Source: Doryteuthis pealeii
Lineage: Eukaryota > Mollusca > Cephalopoda > Myopsida > Loliginidae
Direction of reading: 5' to 3'
NCBI GenBank assembly: GCA_023376005.1
Contig: CM042151.1
Coordinates: forward strand, 77,089,512 to 77,153,511
Length of the DNA: 64,000 bases
Shown: positions 34,578-45,833 of the stretch, one piece after another
How positions within the stretch are numbered: position 1 is the first letter of the stretch
Layout of the letters: each line of letters opens with the position of its first letter
Program-made: the position numbers and the translations under genes
Notes under the pieces: model-generated
Told to the model about the DNA's origin: nothing
The model's input: only the letters and a program-made list of their open reading frames with translations
Databases searched by the model: none

Positions 34578-36295
34578 TAGACTCCAATAAAAAAGTATAC
34601 CATCATCTTATTTTCTCCCAGATTTCAATAAAATAGTAAATCAGAAAGGATAATATATACTCATCTTGGAGGGAATAATCACATATGGACCTTCCTTGAA
34701 TAATTGCTGATAGAAGGATAGTTGTCTCTATTTGTTTGTAAAAACGTTTTATATCAAAGTAAGAAAATCATTTTTGATAAATAGTCATAGACGTTCATTG
34801 GAAATTAAATGAAATACTCAAAGAACACTTTATAATCAACCATTACACTTTATTACAAACTGAAACAAAAGTAACATTTTTATAGTAAAACAGATGTCTT
34901 TGAATTTTCTATTGAGAAATAATCATACATAGACCTTCATCGGAAATGAAATGAAATAATCAAAGAACACTTTATAATCAACCATTAAACTTTATTACAA
35001 ACTGAAACAACATAGTAAAACAGATGTCTTTGAATTTTCTATAAACCAAGTTAATAAGAAAATCCCACTGAGAAATAATTAGTCATACATAGACCTTTCC
35101 TGGAAATGAAATAATCAAAGAACACTTTATAATCAACCATTACACTTTATAATCCACTGAAATCTGGTTATTGTATTGAATTTTGCAAGAGGGCACACAA
35201 GGTCTAATAATTCATATGGTACCAGCAATCTTTTCCTCAATATACCTTCCACCAACTCCTGTCACCTTTTTGTCAGCTTAAAAATACAACCTTAAAGACA
35301 CAGTTGATAAAATCATTGTCATTATTAACTTTATTCAATTAATCATGTACTTGTTAATAAGTTATTTCTTTTATTTTTAGTAGAAGGTTGGTTTTTATTG
35401 TTTTTGTTATATCTTTGTTTTTAGTTGTTTCTTTCTTAGCTATTTAGATTTGTTATCCTCTTCTCCCAGCTTTCAATAAAATAGTAAATTAGAAAGAATG
35501 AAAATATTTACTCATCTTAGTTGGAGAGAAACATCATGTATGGACCTTCTTTGAATAGTTGCTGAAAGCAGGATAGTTTTCTCTACTTGTGTGTAAAAAC
35601 TTTCTATATCAGAATATAGCAAGAAATATTCTGTATTAGAATATAGTAAGAAAATCCTGTTGAGAAATTGTCATACATAGACCTTCCCTGGAAATGAAAT
35701 AATCAAAGAACACTTTATAATCAACCATTACACTTTATTACTACTAGCAAATATATGCACCCTCCGGGTGCAAGTATTTAAGTTTTAATGTAATGAAATA
35801 TCGTATTAAATTAGAAAGTCTAATAAGAAGGCAGATAAAAAGATATGTAACAGAGTGGGGGTATAATAGAAAAATAGAAATGAAACTTACTCTTCTATCA
35901 CTCCCGTCTTTGATTGCACTTTATAAGCCAATGAAACATATATAATCTTGTTATTGTATTGAATTTTGCAAGAGGGCACACAAGGTCTAATAATTCATAT
36001 GGTACCAACAATTTTTACCCCAACATACCTTCCACTAATTCCCGTCACCATCTTCTCAGCTAAAAAATACAACCTTAAAGACAAATTTACCATTATTAAC
36101 TTTATTTAATCATTTTGTAAAATTAATCATTTACTTGTTTGTGAGTCATTTCTTTTATTTTTAGTGGAGAGTCTTTTTTTTCTAGATTTGTTTTATTGTT
36201 TTTGTTACATCTTAGTTAAAAGTTATTTATTTTATTTTTAGTGAAAGGTTGGTTTATTTTATTGTTTTTTTAGATTTTTAGATGTGTTTAACTCT
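34578..36295. repeat. AT-rich repeat R2 in U1
   Basis: Colinear with 49455-50870 and 62580-63985. At 35742-35925 U1 alone has an insertion of about 180 bases starting ACTAGCAAATATATGCACCC, flanked by 12-base near-repeats ATTACACTTTAT / ATTGCACTTTAT. An inverted relative lies at 15245-15425. Confidence 0.75.
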
Positions 36296-36606
36296 GCTTT
36301 ATTGGCTAGGGATGTAGAATACACCAACTGCACCTCTGCAGTGGGGTAAGGCACCTACATCCTACCGCCAATAAAACCAATGGATTCTAGGACCAGTATT
36401 AGGCTACTCTGGTGGGATATCCAGCTTAGTGTTGTTGCTTGTGCCAGCTGCACTAAGAGAGGGTGCACCATTATATTCCATTGCTTAGCTATGATGAAAG
36501 GAATGTTTGGTCAAGGGAAAGTATCCTTATACCATATACTATCAAATACCTTTGCAAAGAGATTGAAGACATTTGAGGTAGTGTCTATTAGGCTTTTCAA
36601 ATTCTC
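36296..36606 (-). repeat. R1-like head plus possible LINE RT scrap next to array 3
   Basis: 36296-36350 resembles the R1 head (CCAACTGCACCTCTGCAGTG). On the minus strand 36600-36500 reads FAKVFDSIWYKD, reminiscent of the first RT motif of LINEs (K-A-F-D-x-V/I-W). The stretch is short and unsupported by other motifs. Same DNA at 50870-51170. Confidence 0.4.
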
Positions 36607-39039
36607 TCAGTGTATTCGCATGTGTGATTTCAAATGAGAACGCTGTGAAAATGCTGATCCACAGACTTCACAAGAAAATGGCTTCTCTCCAGTGTGTGTT
36701 CGCATGTGAACTTTTAAGTAGGTATTCCTAGAAAATGCAGATCCACATATTTCACAAGAAAAGGGTTTCTCTCCAGTGTGTATTTGCATGTGTCTTTTCA
36801 AACCCCAATTCTTTGAAAATGCTGATCCACAGACTTCACAAGAAAATGGCTTCTCTCCAGTGTGTGTTCGCATATGGTTTCTCAAATGGCATTTCTGTGC
36901 AAATGCTGATCCACATATTTCACAAGAAAATGGTTTCTCGCCAGTGTGTGTTTGCATGTGACATTTTAAGTGAGAACGAGAAGAAAATGCTGATTGACAG
37001 ACTTCACAAGAAAATGGCTTCTCTCCAGTGTGTGTTCGCATGTGATATTTTAAGTCAGAACGAGAAGAAAATGCAGATCCACAGACTTCACAAGAAAATG
37101 GTTTTTCTCCAGTGTGTGTTCGCATGTGACATTTTAAGGTGGAACTAGAAGAAAATGCAGATCCACAGACTTCACAAGAAAACGGTTTGGCTCCAGTGTG
37201 TGTTCGTATATGACATTTTAAGGTGGAACTTGAAGAAAATGCAGATCCACAGACTTCACAAGAAAATGGTTTTTCTCCAGTGTGTGTTTTCATATGCCTT
37301 TTTAAGTCGAAACTAGAAGAAAATGCAGATCCACAGACTTCACAAGAAAATGGTTTCTGTCCTGTGTGTATTCGCATGTGTCTTCTTAAAGTGGAATGGT
37401 CTGAATATGCGGATTCACAGACTTTACAAGAAAATGGCTTCTCTCCAGTGTGTGTTCGCACATGGTTTCTCAAATTGCATTTCTGTGCAAATGCTGATCC
37501 ACATATTTCACAAGAAAATGGTTTCTCACCAGTGTGTGTTCGCATGTGACATTTTAAATCAGAGCGAGAAGAAAATGCTGATTGACAGACTTCACAAGAA
37601 AATGGCTTCTCTCCAGTGTGTGTTCGCACATGGTTTCTCAAATGGCATTTCTGTGCAAATGCTGAACCACATATTTCACAAGAAAATGGTTTCTCACCAG
37701 TGTGTGTTCGCATGTGACATTTTAAGTCAGAACTCCTAGAAAATGCAGATCCACAGAATTCACAAGAAAATGGTTTTTCTCCAGTGTGTGTTCGCATGTG
37801 ACATTTTAAGGTGGAACTAGAAGAAAATGCAGATCCACAGACTTCACAAGAAAACGGTTTGTTTCCAGTGTGTGTTCGTATATGACATTTTAAGGTGGAA
37901 CTTGAAGAAAATGCAGATCCACAGACTTCACAAGAAAATGGTTTTTCTCCAGTGTGTGTTTTCATATGCCTTTTTAAGTCGAAACTAGAAGAAAATGCAG
38001 ATCCACAGACTTCACAAGAAAATGGTTTCTGTCCTGTGTGTATTCGCATGTGTCTTCTTAAAGTGGAAAGGTCTGAATATGCAGATTCACAGACTTTACA
38101 AGAAAATGGCTTCTCTCCAGTGTGTGTTCGCACATGGTTTCTCAAATTGCATTTCTGTGCAAATGCTGATCCACATATTTCACAAGAAAATGGTTTCTCA
38201 CCAGTGTGTGTTCGCATGTGACATTTTAAATCAGAGCGAGAAGAAAATGCTGATTGACAGACTTCACAAGAAAATGGCTTCTCTCCAGTGTGTGTTCGCA
38301 CATGGTTTCTCAAATGGCATTTCTGTGCAAATGCTGAACCACATATTTCACAAGAAAATGGTTTCTCACCAGTGTGTGTTCGCATGTGACATTTTAAGTC
38401 AGAGCGAGAAGAAAATGCTGATTGACAGACTTCACAAGAAAATGGCTTCTCTCCAGTGTGTGTTTGCACGTGACATTTTAAGTCAGAATGAGAAGAAAAT
38501 ACAGATCCACATATTTCACAGGAAAATGGTTTTTCTCCAGTGTGTGTTTGCATGTGACATTTTAAGGTGGAACTAGAAGAAAATGCAGATCCACAGACTT
38601 CACAAGAAAAGGGTTTCTCTCCAGTGTGTGTTCGTATATGACATTTTAAGGTGGAACTTGAAGAAAACGCCGATCCACACATTTCACAAGAAAATGGTTT
38701 CTCTCCAGTGTGTGTTCGCATGTGTGATTTCAAACTGGATCCATGTGAAAATGCAGATCCACAGACTTCACAAGAAAATGGCTTCTCTCCAGTGTGTGTT
38801 CGCATGTGGCGTTTCAAATGAGAACTCTGTAAAAATGTAGATCCACAGACTTCACAAGAAAATGGCTTCTCACCAATGTGTGTTTGCATGTGTGCTTTCA
38901 AATTGTCACTCCTAAAAAATGCCGATCCACAGGCTTCACAAGAAAATGATTTCTCTCTAGTGTGTGTTTGCATATGAGCTTTCAAACTTGAACACACTGG
39001 AAATCTGGATCCACAAATTTTACATGAACGTATTTCCAC
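36607..39039 (-). CDS. C2H2 zinc-finger array 3 (29 fingers)
   Basis: Presumed nuclear DNA-binding protein; uninterrupted frame of 810 codons made only of C2H2 fingers with 28-residue period and mostly TGEKPF linkers (TREKSF after finger 1; IGEKPF, TGQKPF, TGNKPF, TGAKPF elsewhere). The leftmost codon counted, at 39039, is GTG, not ATG. Compared with arrays 1 and 2 the ancestral ATG has become GTG and one base has been gained, so a TGA lies upstream in frame. The first in-frame ATG is at 38973, inside finger 1, giving 788 residues with 28 intact fingers; an unseen upstream exon is the alternative. The last finger ends RIH followed by TGA inside the linker. A block of eight fingers is duplicated (period 672 bp = 8 x 84, about 37060-38402) with very few differences. 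Common helices are SRSDLKC, QKCHLRN, QKCNLRN and SSSTLKC. Confidence 0.8.
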   Translation of the reverse strand: MEIRSCKICGSRFPVCSSLKAHMQTHTREKSFSCEACGSAFFRSDNLKAHMQTHIGEKPFSCEVCGSTFLQSSHLKRHMRTHTGEKPFSCEVCGSAFSHGSSLKSHMRTHTGEKPFSCEMCGSAFSSSSTLKCHIRTHTGEKPFSCEVCGSAFSSSSTLKCHMQTHTGEKPFSCEICGSVFSSHSDLKCHVQTHTGEKPFSCEVCQSAFSSRSDLKCHMRTHTGEKPFSCEICGSAFAQKCHLRNHVRTHTGEKPFSCEVCQSAFSSRSDLKCHMRTHTGEKPFSCEICGSAFAQKCNLRNHVRTHTGEKPFSCKVCESAYSDLSTLRRHMRIHTGQKPFSCEVCGSAFSSSFDLKRHMKTHTGEKPFSCEVCGSAFSSSSTLKCHIRTHTGNKPFSCEVCGSAFSSSSTLKCHMRTHTGEKPFSCEFCGSAFSRSSDLKCHMRTHTGEKPFSCEICGSAFAQKCHLRNHVRTHTGEKPFSCEVCQSAFSSRSDLKCHMRTHTGEKPFSCEICGSAFAQKCNLRNHVRTHTGEKPFSCKVCESAYSDHSTLRRHMRIHTGQKPFSCEVCGSAFSSSFDLKRHMKTHTGEKPFSCEVCGSAFSSSSTLKCHIRTHTGAKPFSCEVCGSAFSSSSTLKCHMRTHTGEKPFSCEVCGSAFSSRSDLKYHMRTHTGEKPFSCEVCQSAFSSRSHLKCHMQTHTGEKPFSCEICGSAFAQKCHLRNHMRTHTGEKPFSCEVCGSAFSKNWGLKRHMQIHTGEKPFSCEICGSAFSRNTYLKVHMRTHTGEKPFSCEVCGSAFSQRSHLKSHMRIH

Positions 39040-39810
39040 TTCTGATCTTGTTTTTCACTTCTGTTCTCTATGAAAATGTTGATTTGCCGTATGGTGAATA
39101 GTTGTGTTTTATAAGAGTCTATTTTCACACTTCTTCTTTGGAATGTGAATTTAAGGAAAATGTTCATATACTGAATTCCAAACTCTGTTAATATGCAGAT
39201 CTACACATTATCAAGAATTTTTTTTTCCTTTAGCATGTGTCCAAATGTGTCTTTTTATATTTCCAGACTATGTGAAAATGCTGGTCTACAAATTTAGGAT
39301 ATTTATTTATTAATTTATTTTCTGATCTCTACAATGGAGAAAATTTGGGTTTCACTGGAGTCTCTTTTTGCACTTGTTCTTTGAAATATTGATCAACAGA
39401 AAACATTCAAATAATAAATTAGAAAAAAAAAAGAATTGTCCTGTGAGTTCTCAATATTTAGATCCACACATATCAGAAGAATATATTTTTTCTTTGTTTG
39501 GTGTTTGAATGTGTCTTTTTACATTTCAAAACTATTCTTCTCAATGTATCTGTGAATGAATAAAAATTAACATATTATTTTTTTAAAAAAGCATGAAATT
39601 CAAGAATTCTTTTGGAATTACAATATTACAATCAATTCATATTTCAATTAACTTAATAACAGTAACATCAGCATAAAGAAAAAAAATCTTATTCAATATA
39701 TCAGCAAATGATGAAGTATATTTAATGGAATTTAATCTAAATACAGTATTTTTTTCTAATTTTGACAAAGATTTATCAGAATTAAAAGGACACGCTATTT
39801 ATAAAAATAT
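39040..39810 (-). pseudogene. Decayed fingers and upstream tail of array 3
   Basis: Finger remnants on the minus strand at about 39235-39290 (C-R-P-A-F-S-H-S-L-E-I form) and 39480-39535, separated by AT-rich DNA. Same layout upstream of arrays 2 and 4. 39575 onward is the conserved tail leading to the solo LTR. Confidence 0.65.
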
Positions 39811-40038
39811 TGTTATAGGTGATACACCCTATAAGACTAATGGAATGCTCCGACAGGTTACTATAAATAACAGGGATAATGGTGGCTTAGCAGTAAGCCA
39901 ATGCGAGTGCCAATAACTCTGTTCGTCCGACGTTATTTACACATCTCTCTATTGTATTTGTCTATTTTCTGTTAATACATTTTCTACATTTGTTACCCGC
40001 CGTCTTGTTCTTATTTGACCCCTTAAAACCTCACAACA
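39811..40038. mobile_element. Solo LTR (228 bp), copy in U1
   Basis: Begins TGTTATAGGTGATAC and ends CTCACAACA, the TG...CA pattern of LTRs. It is flanked by a perfect 5-bp duplication AATAT (39806-39810 and 40039-40043). The paralogous DNA upstream of array 2 (about 21138) is continuous without it and has one AATAT. A short open frame crossing its left edge is therefore not a gene. Orientation is not determined. Confidence 0.92.
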
Positions 40039-40206
40039 AATATGAGAAAATTTTTTCCACTCTAACATTTAGCAACCAAAACAAGTGTACATGTGGCAAA
40101 TATTTTATCATCTTAATCTTACCGAAACACATGAAAAGTTACTTTAATCATGTAGAACAAAAATTATATGTAGGAATAAAGAACCCCGCCTTCAGCTGAC
40201 GAATTA

Positions 40207-42310
40207 TGCTTGTCAAGTCTTGCCTCGCCAACTGCTTCCAAATGGAGAAAAGCGACAGGTCACAGTCCGTGAGCATTAAGAAATGGCAGGCACCATAATG
40301 TGGGATGTCCATTCCAAACCTCTGCCGGTTCCTGTTCACCTCTAGCTTTTCCTTTTCCCAGTGGATCAGTGCTGGATCTATGGACTGGCATTCCTCACAC
40401 ATCAGTATGGCTGACTTAACAGCTGCCTTTTTCATTGTTGAGTAAATTCTCTTGAAGAAATAGGTGGTACACTGCTGTCTCGGCTGTCCACTGCTTCTGT
40501 CGATAGCCATGATTTGACTCACATCCATCTCATCCACGTGGACTGTGCCAATCAGTGGTTTGAGCCAATTTTTCATCTCGTAAAACCACCGCTACGGTAC
40601 TGCTATCAGTCGGTCAGTGATGTTCTGAGTCGACAGAAGAAACATCATGTCCACGGTCAGCTTATACTCCTTCATGTGCTCTTTGATCTTGCTCTGCTGC
40701 CTTCTGATAAGCATCTCGCTTGCTGCCTTGGTATGGACTCTCGCTTATTCAGTCAGCGTGTCTGATACCCAGTGGTACATGCACAGAGTATCCATGTTCA
40801 CATGTATCACCTTTCTCTGCCACTGGAGAGCCAGATTAGTGTCTTTCAATATGGCGTCCAGTTCGGGTCAGTTAATGTGTTGGTTATTGTTTTCAAGTAA
40901 CAAGCATCCTCTAGCACGGTCTCATACCTCTCCAAGGCTACTCTGGTTACTAAAGAACTGGCATTGACCCAAAAATTCAGCTCTGTGCTGTCCACGCACC
41001 AATCTGCATGGGTTGGATTATCCCGCTGCACAGATTCCATGGTCTAAAACATCATACGCTGGAGGATGATGTCTTTTGTTTCATCATCCCAGCCATTCAT
41101 AACCGAACTTGCTCTCCTCTTGAGTATTCCGCAAGCTACACATAGCCAACTGCACACCAGGAGGCCTCCCACACAAGGAGAAGACTGTCCATTGTGTAAC
41201 GACACTGGGGGTTTCTGGAACTATGTTTCCTTGCTTCCATCACAATTTACCGTATTCCATCCCGACCGCCAATTCCAGCACCTGTGCGCCATCTTCCAAC
41301 CATTCTGGGTCCTTGCACTTCAACCGAAACTGCACTAAATGTTCTCTGATGTGGGTCGCAGGCACTATATATGTTGTCAATGGAAGAAGATGCTGTGCAG
41401 TCAATGGATTCTTCTTGTGACAGCACTACACGGTCTTCATGATAAGGGGAGCTACATTTAGGCCAAACCCCAAATGGGTCAGACAGTATCTTTTCCCATC
41501 AATCTTCATGTTCTGGTATGGCCATAGTGTCTCATAGACATGTAGCTGGAGGTATGCTCTTCTGAGATCCAGCAGAGATACATTAGCACCTCAATCTGCT
41601 CTATTTCCTTTTGGTTGTCCTCCTCCATTTCCATATAGAGGGCCAGTGCATCACCTACCAAATATAATTGAAAGCAGACGGACCACATCCTCTACCTGCT
41701 GAAGTTTGGCCATTAATCTCACTTTCTTCAGCCACACTACCACATCATCCTTGCCAGAAAATGGTTTTATGATATCGCTGTTTATGTGCACCTTCGCTAT
41801 AGTGATGTAGCCAAAAAAGCTTATAATAAGTTTTTCAACTGGAGTCCATTCAATTAACTTTCGTTCAACAAACTGTTCTCACAATAACTGCATTCTTCTG
41901 ATGTTTGTTGTTCTTTCCTCAAAAGACAGTAGTCTGCCAAATTTCAACTCTCTCACAATCACTTGCTTCACTGCTGTCATATATCACTGACATCATCAGT
42001 AAGACTCTAATGTAACAGGTCACATTGATGCTGGGGCCGCTCCTGGCACTATTGTGGGGTGAGCGTGCGGCTGTTACTACATCCCAGCTTTGCTCGCTAG
42101 CACTCTTGCTTTTGCTAACAAATCCCCCATGGTCAGGGTCTCAATATTTGGCGCCTGTTACAGTCTGATTGAGACGGTGTCAGGGAACCTTGTGATGAAT
42201 GTTTTGTGAGCCTTTCCAGGCCATCTCCCTTGAACCTGGCCAATCCAACCAACTACCTGATTTTGTTGGTATAGACGTCTATGTGTTCACCAGCCCACCT
42301 GTGTTAAGGT
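40207..42310 (-). pseudogene. LTR retrotransposon relic (gag, RT, RNase H, integrase), copy 2
   Basis: Same element and same order as 7780-10390. Minus strand: gag piece (about 42300-42010), LTR-like segment (about 42005-41810), RT (about 41700-41340, catalytic box region reading S-I-D-N then out of frame), RNase H (41340-40640, D to N change in V-N-A-S-S), integrase (40576-40207 with CEECQSIDP and GMDI). The first HHCC histidine region reads SSGQP rather than SSGHP. Integrase stops abruptly at about 40207, where array-upstream DNA begins, so everything after QLKAGFF is lost. Defective. Confidence 0.85.
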
Positions 42311-43340
42311 AGCCCTCAATTAAGGACACATCTAGTTGAATCGCACAATCTAGTGATTTACATGTGCATCAACTAGGTAGTCTGATGTCAAGCCACAATA
42401 CACAATCAGGAGGATGTGAGTTCAATCTCCCCAATCGCCTGTTACACACCCCCCTGATCTCATTTTACACACCAAACATAGTTGTGTATGCTTTGAACCA
42501 CCACAAGCGTGATTTCTCTCGCCACATGAACTGGACCCTGTATTTATGTTAATCTTTAAACAAATATGTCTAAAGTGAAACTAAATTCTTAATGAAAAAA
42601 TGTCTAAAGGAAAAACGATGTTCATTATTAAAATAAGAAAATCATTGTTTTTAAATTTCGGATAAAATTAAAAATTATATATTGCCATTTTGAAGTGAGG
42701 TGATAAAAGTTTAAAAATAAATTTTTGATTCTAAAACTATTACCAAAAAATCCAGGAATGGTGAAATTCTAATGAAATTTTCTGAATTTTATTTATCAAT
42801 GAGTTAATATCACACAAAAAACAAAAAAACAAAATGAAAAATTTTTTTTTTCTGTCAATTATGAATTGAATCAGAGAAAATACTCATTTTTGCATCAATT
42901 CAAAGAAAAATCTTGTTTTTAAAACTATGAAGAAAAAAAAACACATGCACACTACAATGATTATCATTTGAGTTTTAAGAATATAACTTTTAAATTTTCA
43001 AATATTTCGTTTATTGAATTTTTATTTAGTTTAATTTTCTATTTGTTCTTCAGGATTTGATCTTTCTAGAAATGTAAAAATTAGGGAACTGGAAATTTTT
43101 GATCTTCAAATGACCAGGGGGAAAAAAATCCAACATTCTGAATTTATAAAACTTTAATTTTTTAGAATAAAATACATTAGTGATTATACAATTAAGTTAT
43201 TTAAAGAATAATTTGGTGAAAATTCCATGAAAATTGAACAATTCTCTGATATTTGGTAATAGTTTGAAAATTTAAAAACAAAAAAAATATTACCTCCCTT
43301 TGCGATCTCAGTACAATGTTTTAACATATTTTGAATAATT
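42311..43340. repeat. Retroelement end segment and family D repeat
   Basis: 42330-42540 matches 7580-7785 (CAATCAGGAGGATGTGAGTT). 42530-43330 is colinear with 22516-23275 and 10391-10800. U2 lacks most of this D segment. No gene. Confidence 0.7.
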
Positions 43341-44400
43341 TAGGGAGTGGCAAACAGAGCCTTAAAGTCATTTTTGACCAAATGACTTTAGCCCCTACAG
43401 AAAATAATTTACCAAAAATCAGGGAAGTATCTAATTTTAATGAAATTTTTAGTGTTTATGTGTCAATGAATGATCTTTATAATGCATCATTTATTTTATT
43501 TCAAAACTTTCTAATTTCTTTCAGGTCACTTAATTTTGACCCCCCCCCCTTATGCTGGGGGCGTAAAATTGTTTCGAGTTGGTCCTTACCTGATACTAAT
43601 TACAGTATAATTAAAGAGATAAAAGACCGAAGTTAGGAATAGAAACAAAAAAAATTTTTTTACGGTTGCGCTTCTATGAGAAAATAAGTACCGAAAATCG
43701 AAAAATAAAATGTAAAAAAATAATAAATAATTAATTTTTTGGAGAGTTCTTTTTTACTCATTTCGATAATTATTTAATTGGCTATTATTTTATAAAAGAA
43801 AAAATTATACATCGATGTTTTTCAAATATTTCCTTTATTGAATAAAAGATTTGACGGAAATTTAATCGGCTATGATTTCGATGGGTGACTTTGTTTATGT
43901 CATCCCACTGATTAACACGGATAACAGCGAAAATAATATATCAATTAAATGTTGAAATTAATTTTTCTTTTCTATAATAATTGAATCAGTCATCAAAAGA
44001 TTCCAGATATTTTTATATTCACAAAGTATTGTCAGAAATTTAAAATATTTCACTTCTGCAGCGGAAAACAAAATTTTCCAGCAAATTACGTTTTGTTTTG
44101 TTTTTTCGTTTGCAAAGAAAGATAATACACTGAACGTTATACTTACTTCTTTCCTTTTTCTTTCGTCTGATTTCTTTTCTTTGGAACAATACAACGTTAA
44201 AGAAGACGGAGAAAAAAATATAATATTTTAAATAGAACTAATCTTTTCTGGTCGAATGAAAAACTATCGTTGATTTGCAATAAATAGAGTAACGTTTTCT
44301 TAAGAGCTATAAAACAAGGGACATAATTCCGAACTTTTTTCTCATTTATTATGGAACATTCACCCTTCTTAGGCGAAATATATCAAATACATTGCTATAC
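43341..44400. repeat. Families E (inverted) and F in U1
   Basis: 43340-43845 is E-type sequence in the opposite orientation to 44650-45530. 43845-44400 is F and contains an empty site for hAT-like copy 1 near 44355. Paralogue at 56310-57380. Confidence 0.65.
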
Positions 44401-44425
44401 AGTTGCTTTATTCACAAACAACTTT

Positions 44426-44427
<2 letters not shown>

Positions 44428-44479
<52 letters not shown>

Positions 44480-44498
44480 TGGCTTTAATTCTAGAAAT

Positions 44499-44533
<35 letters not shown>

Positions 44534-44622
44534 CTCTCCTTGGCTTTAATACTAGAAATAGCTCTCTCTCTCTCGCTCTCTCTCTCCCCCTCTCTCTCTT
44601 TACGGTCCTATTGGGGGAGTAG
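44428..44622. repeat. (CT)n array with a spaced 22-bp motif, U1
   Basis: Runs of CT are separated by CTTGGCTTTAATTCTAGAAA-type spacers (two here, three at 57398-57650). The U2 version differs in CT lengths and spacer number. Open frames made of SLSLS or RERER repeats are artefacts. Confidence 0.95.
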
Positions 44623-44639
44623 CATCTCTGTAAACTAGT

Positions 44640-45650
44640 TATACCCAAATTTTCGTCTGCTAAAATTTTTAAAAACGAATTAAAATTAATTAAATCTTAT
44701 ATTTAAGGTCAAACTTTTGTCTAAAACGATAAGTAGTAACGTAATGACCATCATTAAAAAAAAAAAAATATCATTACACATGCAGTTTATTTTTAATACT
44801 TTTAAAACGATTTGTTTTGGTCAATTTCGTTCGCGTTCGCTATTTTGGCTCTTTTTCAATGGTATAAGGGATTGTTTACAAATTTAATGTAACATTCCCG
44901 ATTGCAAAAAGAAAGAAAAAATAATTACTTTAAATCAGGGAATTATCCGATTTTAATGAAATTTTCAGTATTGATTTATCAATTAATGAATTTTATAAGG
45001 CATCAGTTATTTTTTTTCAAAACTTTAATTAAATATTTTTGTTATGAAAAATTAATATATAAAATTCATTTAAAATAAAAATATTCTGATATTAAGTTTA
45101 AAATATTATATTTTTAGATTCTAGAAATAAATATCTATTTAATGAAAACCTTATTTTAGTCAATCAAAGCATACATTTTGAAGAAAAACTCCATTGAAAA
45201 TGTAGGTCCCCCCCACTTTTTAAGCAGAAAAGATATTGATGTATAATTTTTTTCTTTTATAAGATAATAAATAGCCAATTAAATAATTATCGAAATGAGT
45301 AAAAAAGTAATCTCCAAAAAATTATTTTTTTTTTTTTACATTTTATTTTCAGATTTTCGGTACTTATTTTCTTATAAAATATTCCCCTTAAAAATTTTTT
45401 TTTCTATTTACAACTTCGGTCTTTTATCTTTTTATTTCTATTGTTATAGAAATTAGGAATAACTCGCCGAGATTTTACACCCCCAAAATGAGGGGGCGGT
45501 CAAAATTAAGTAACCTGAAAAAAAAAATGAGAAAGTGTACTAACGAGTTGAACTTGACCTGAACTCTTCTGTGCCTTTTTCGGGAACAGCAAGGAGAAAG
45601 AGTGAACGCACTTTGTAAGGCGGGGTAAAAAAAAACTATGCCCTTCTCGG
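44640..45650 (+). repeat. Family E, plus orientation, U1
   Basis: Colinear with 57690-58695 in U2 and related to 17430-18370. 45530-45650 (TTGAACTTGACCTGAACTCT) is specific to the junction with the gag-pol relic. No gene. Confidence 0.65.
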
Positions 45651-45833
45651 TTTTTGGTACGCACATGTGAGCCTTGGAGAAATGAGCTCTTGTTTCAGTC
45701 CCTTGTAATTGAAGGAACTTTTTTCAGAAGAGAAAGAGAAAGAGAGGCTGGTGGACAATTTTCAGTTGTATTTAAAATTAATTTTTTAATTATTATAAAC
45801 AATTTTCAAGCTATTTCGGCTAAATTCGGAAAC

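Noticed and set aside
36380..36600. Extra C-terminal exon of array 3 reading into the adjoining segment
   Set aside because: The frame meets TGA immediately in the linker, and the segment beyond looks like repeat and LINE scrap.
39725..39916. Small open frame MEFNLNTVFFSNFDKDL, repeated at 53498-53725
   Set aside because: It crosses the left boundary of the solo LTR and is absent at the uninserted paralogous site.
44392..44648. Open frames of SLSLS or RERER repeats, also at 57375-57680
   Set aside because: They are translations of (CT)n microsatellite.
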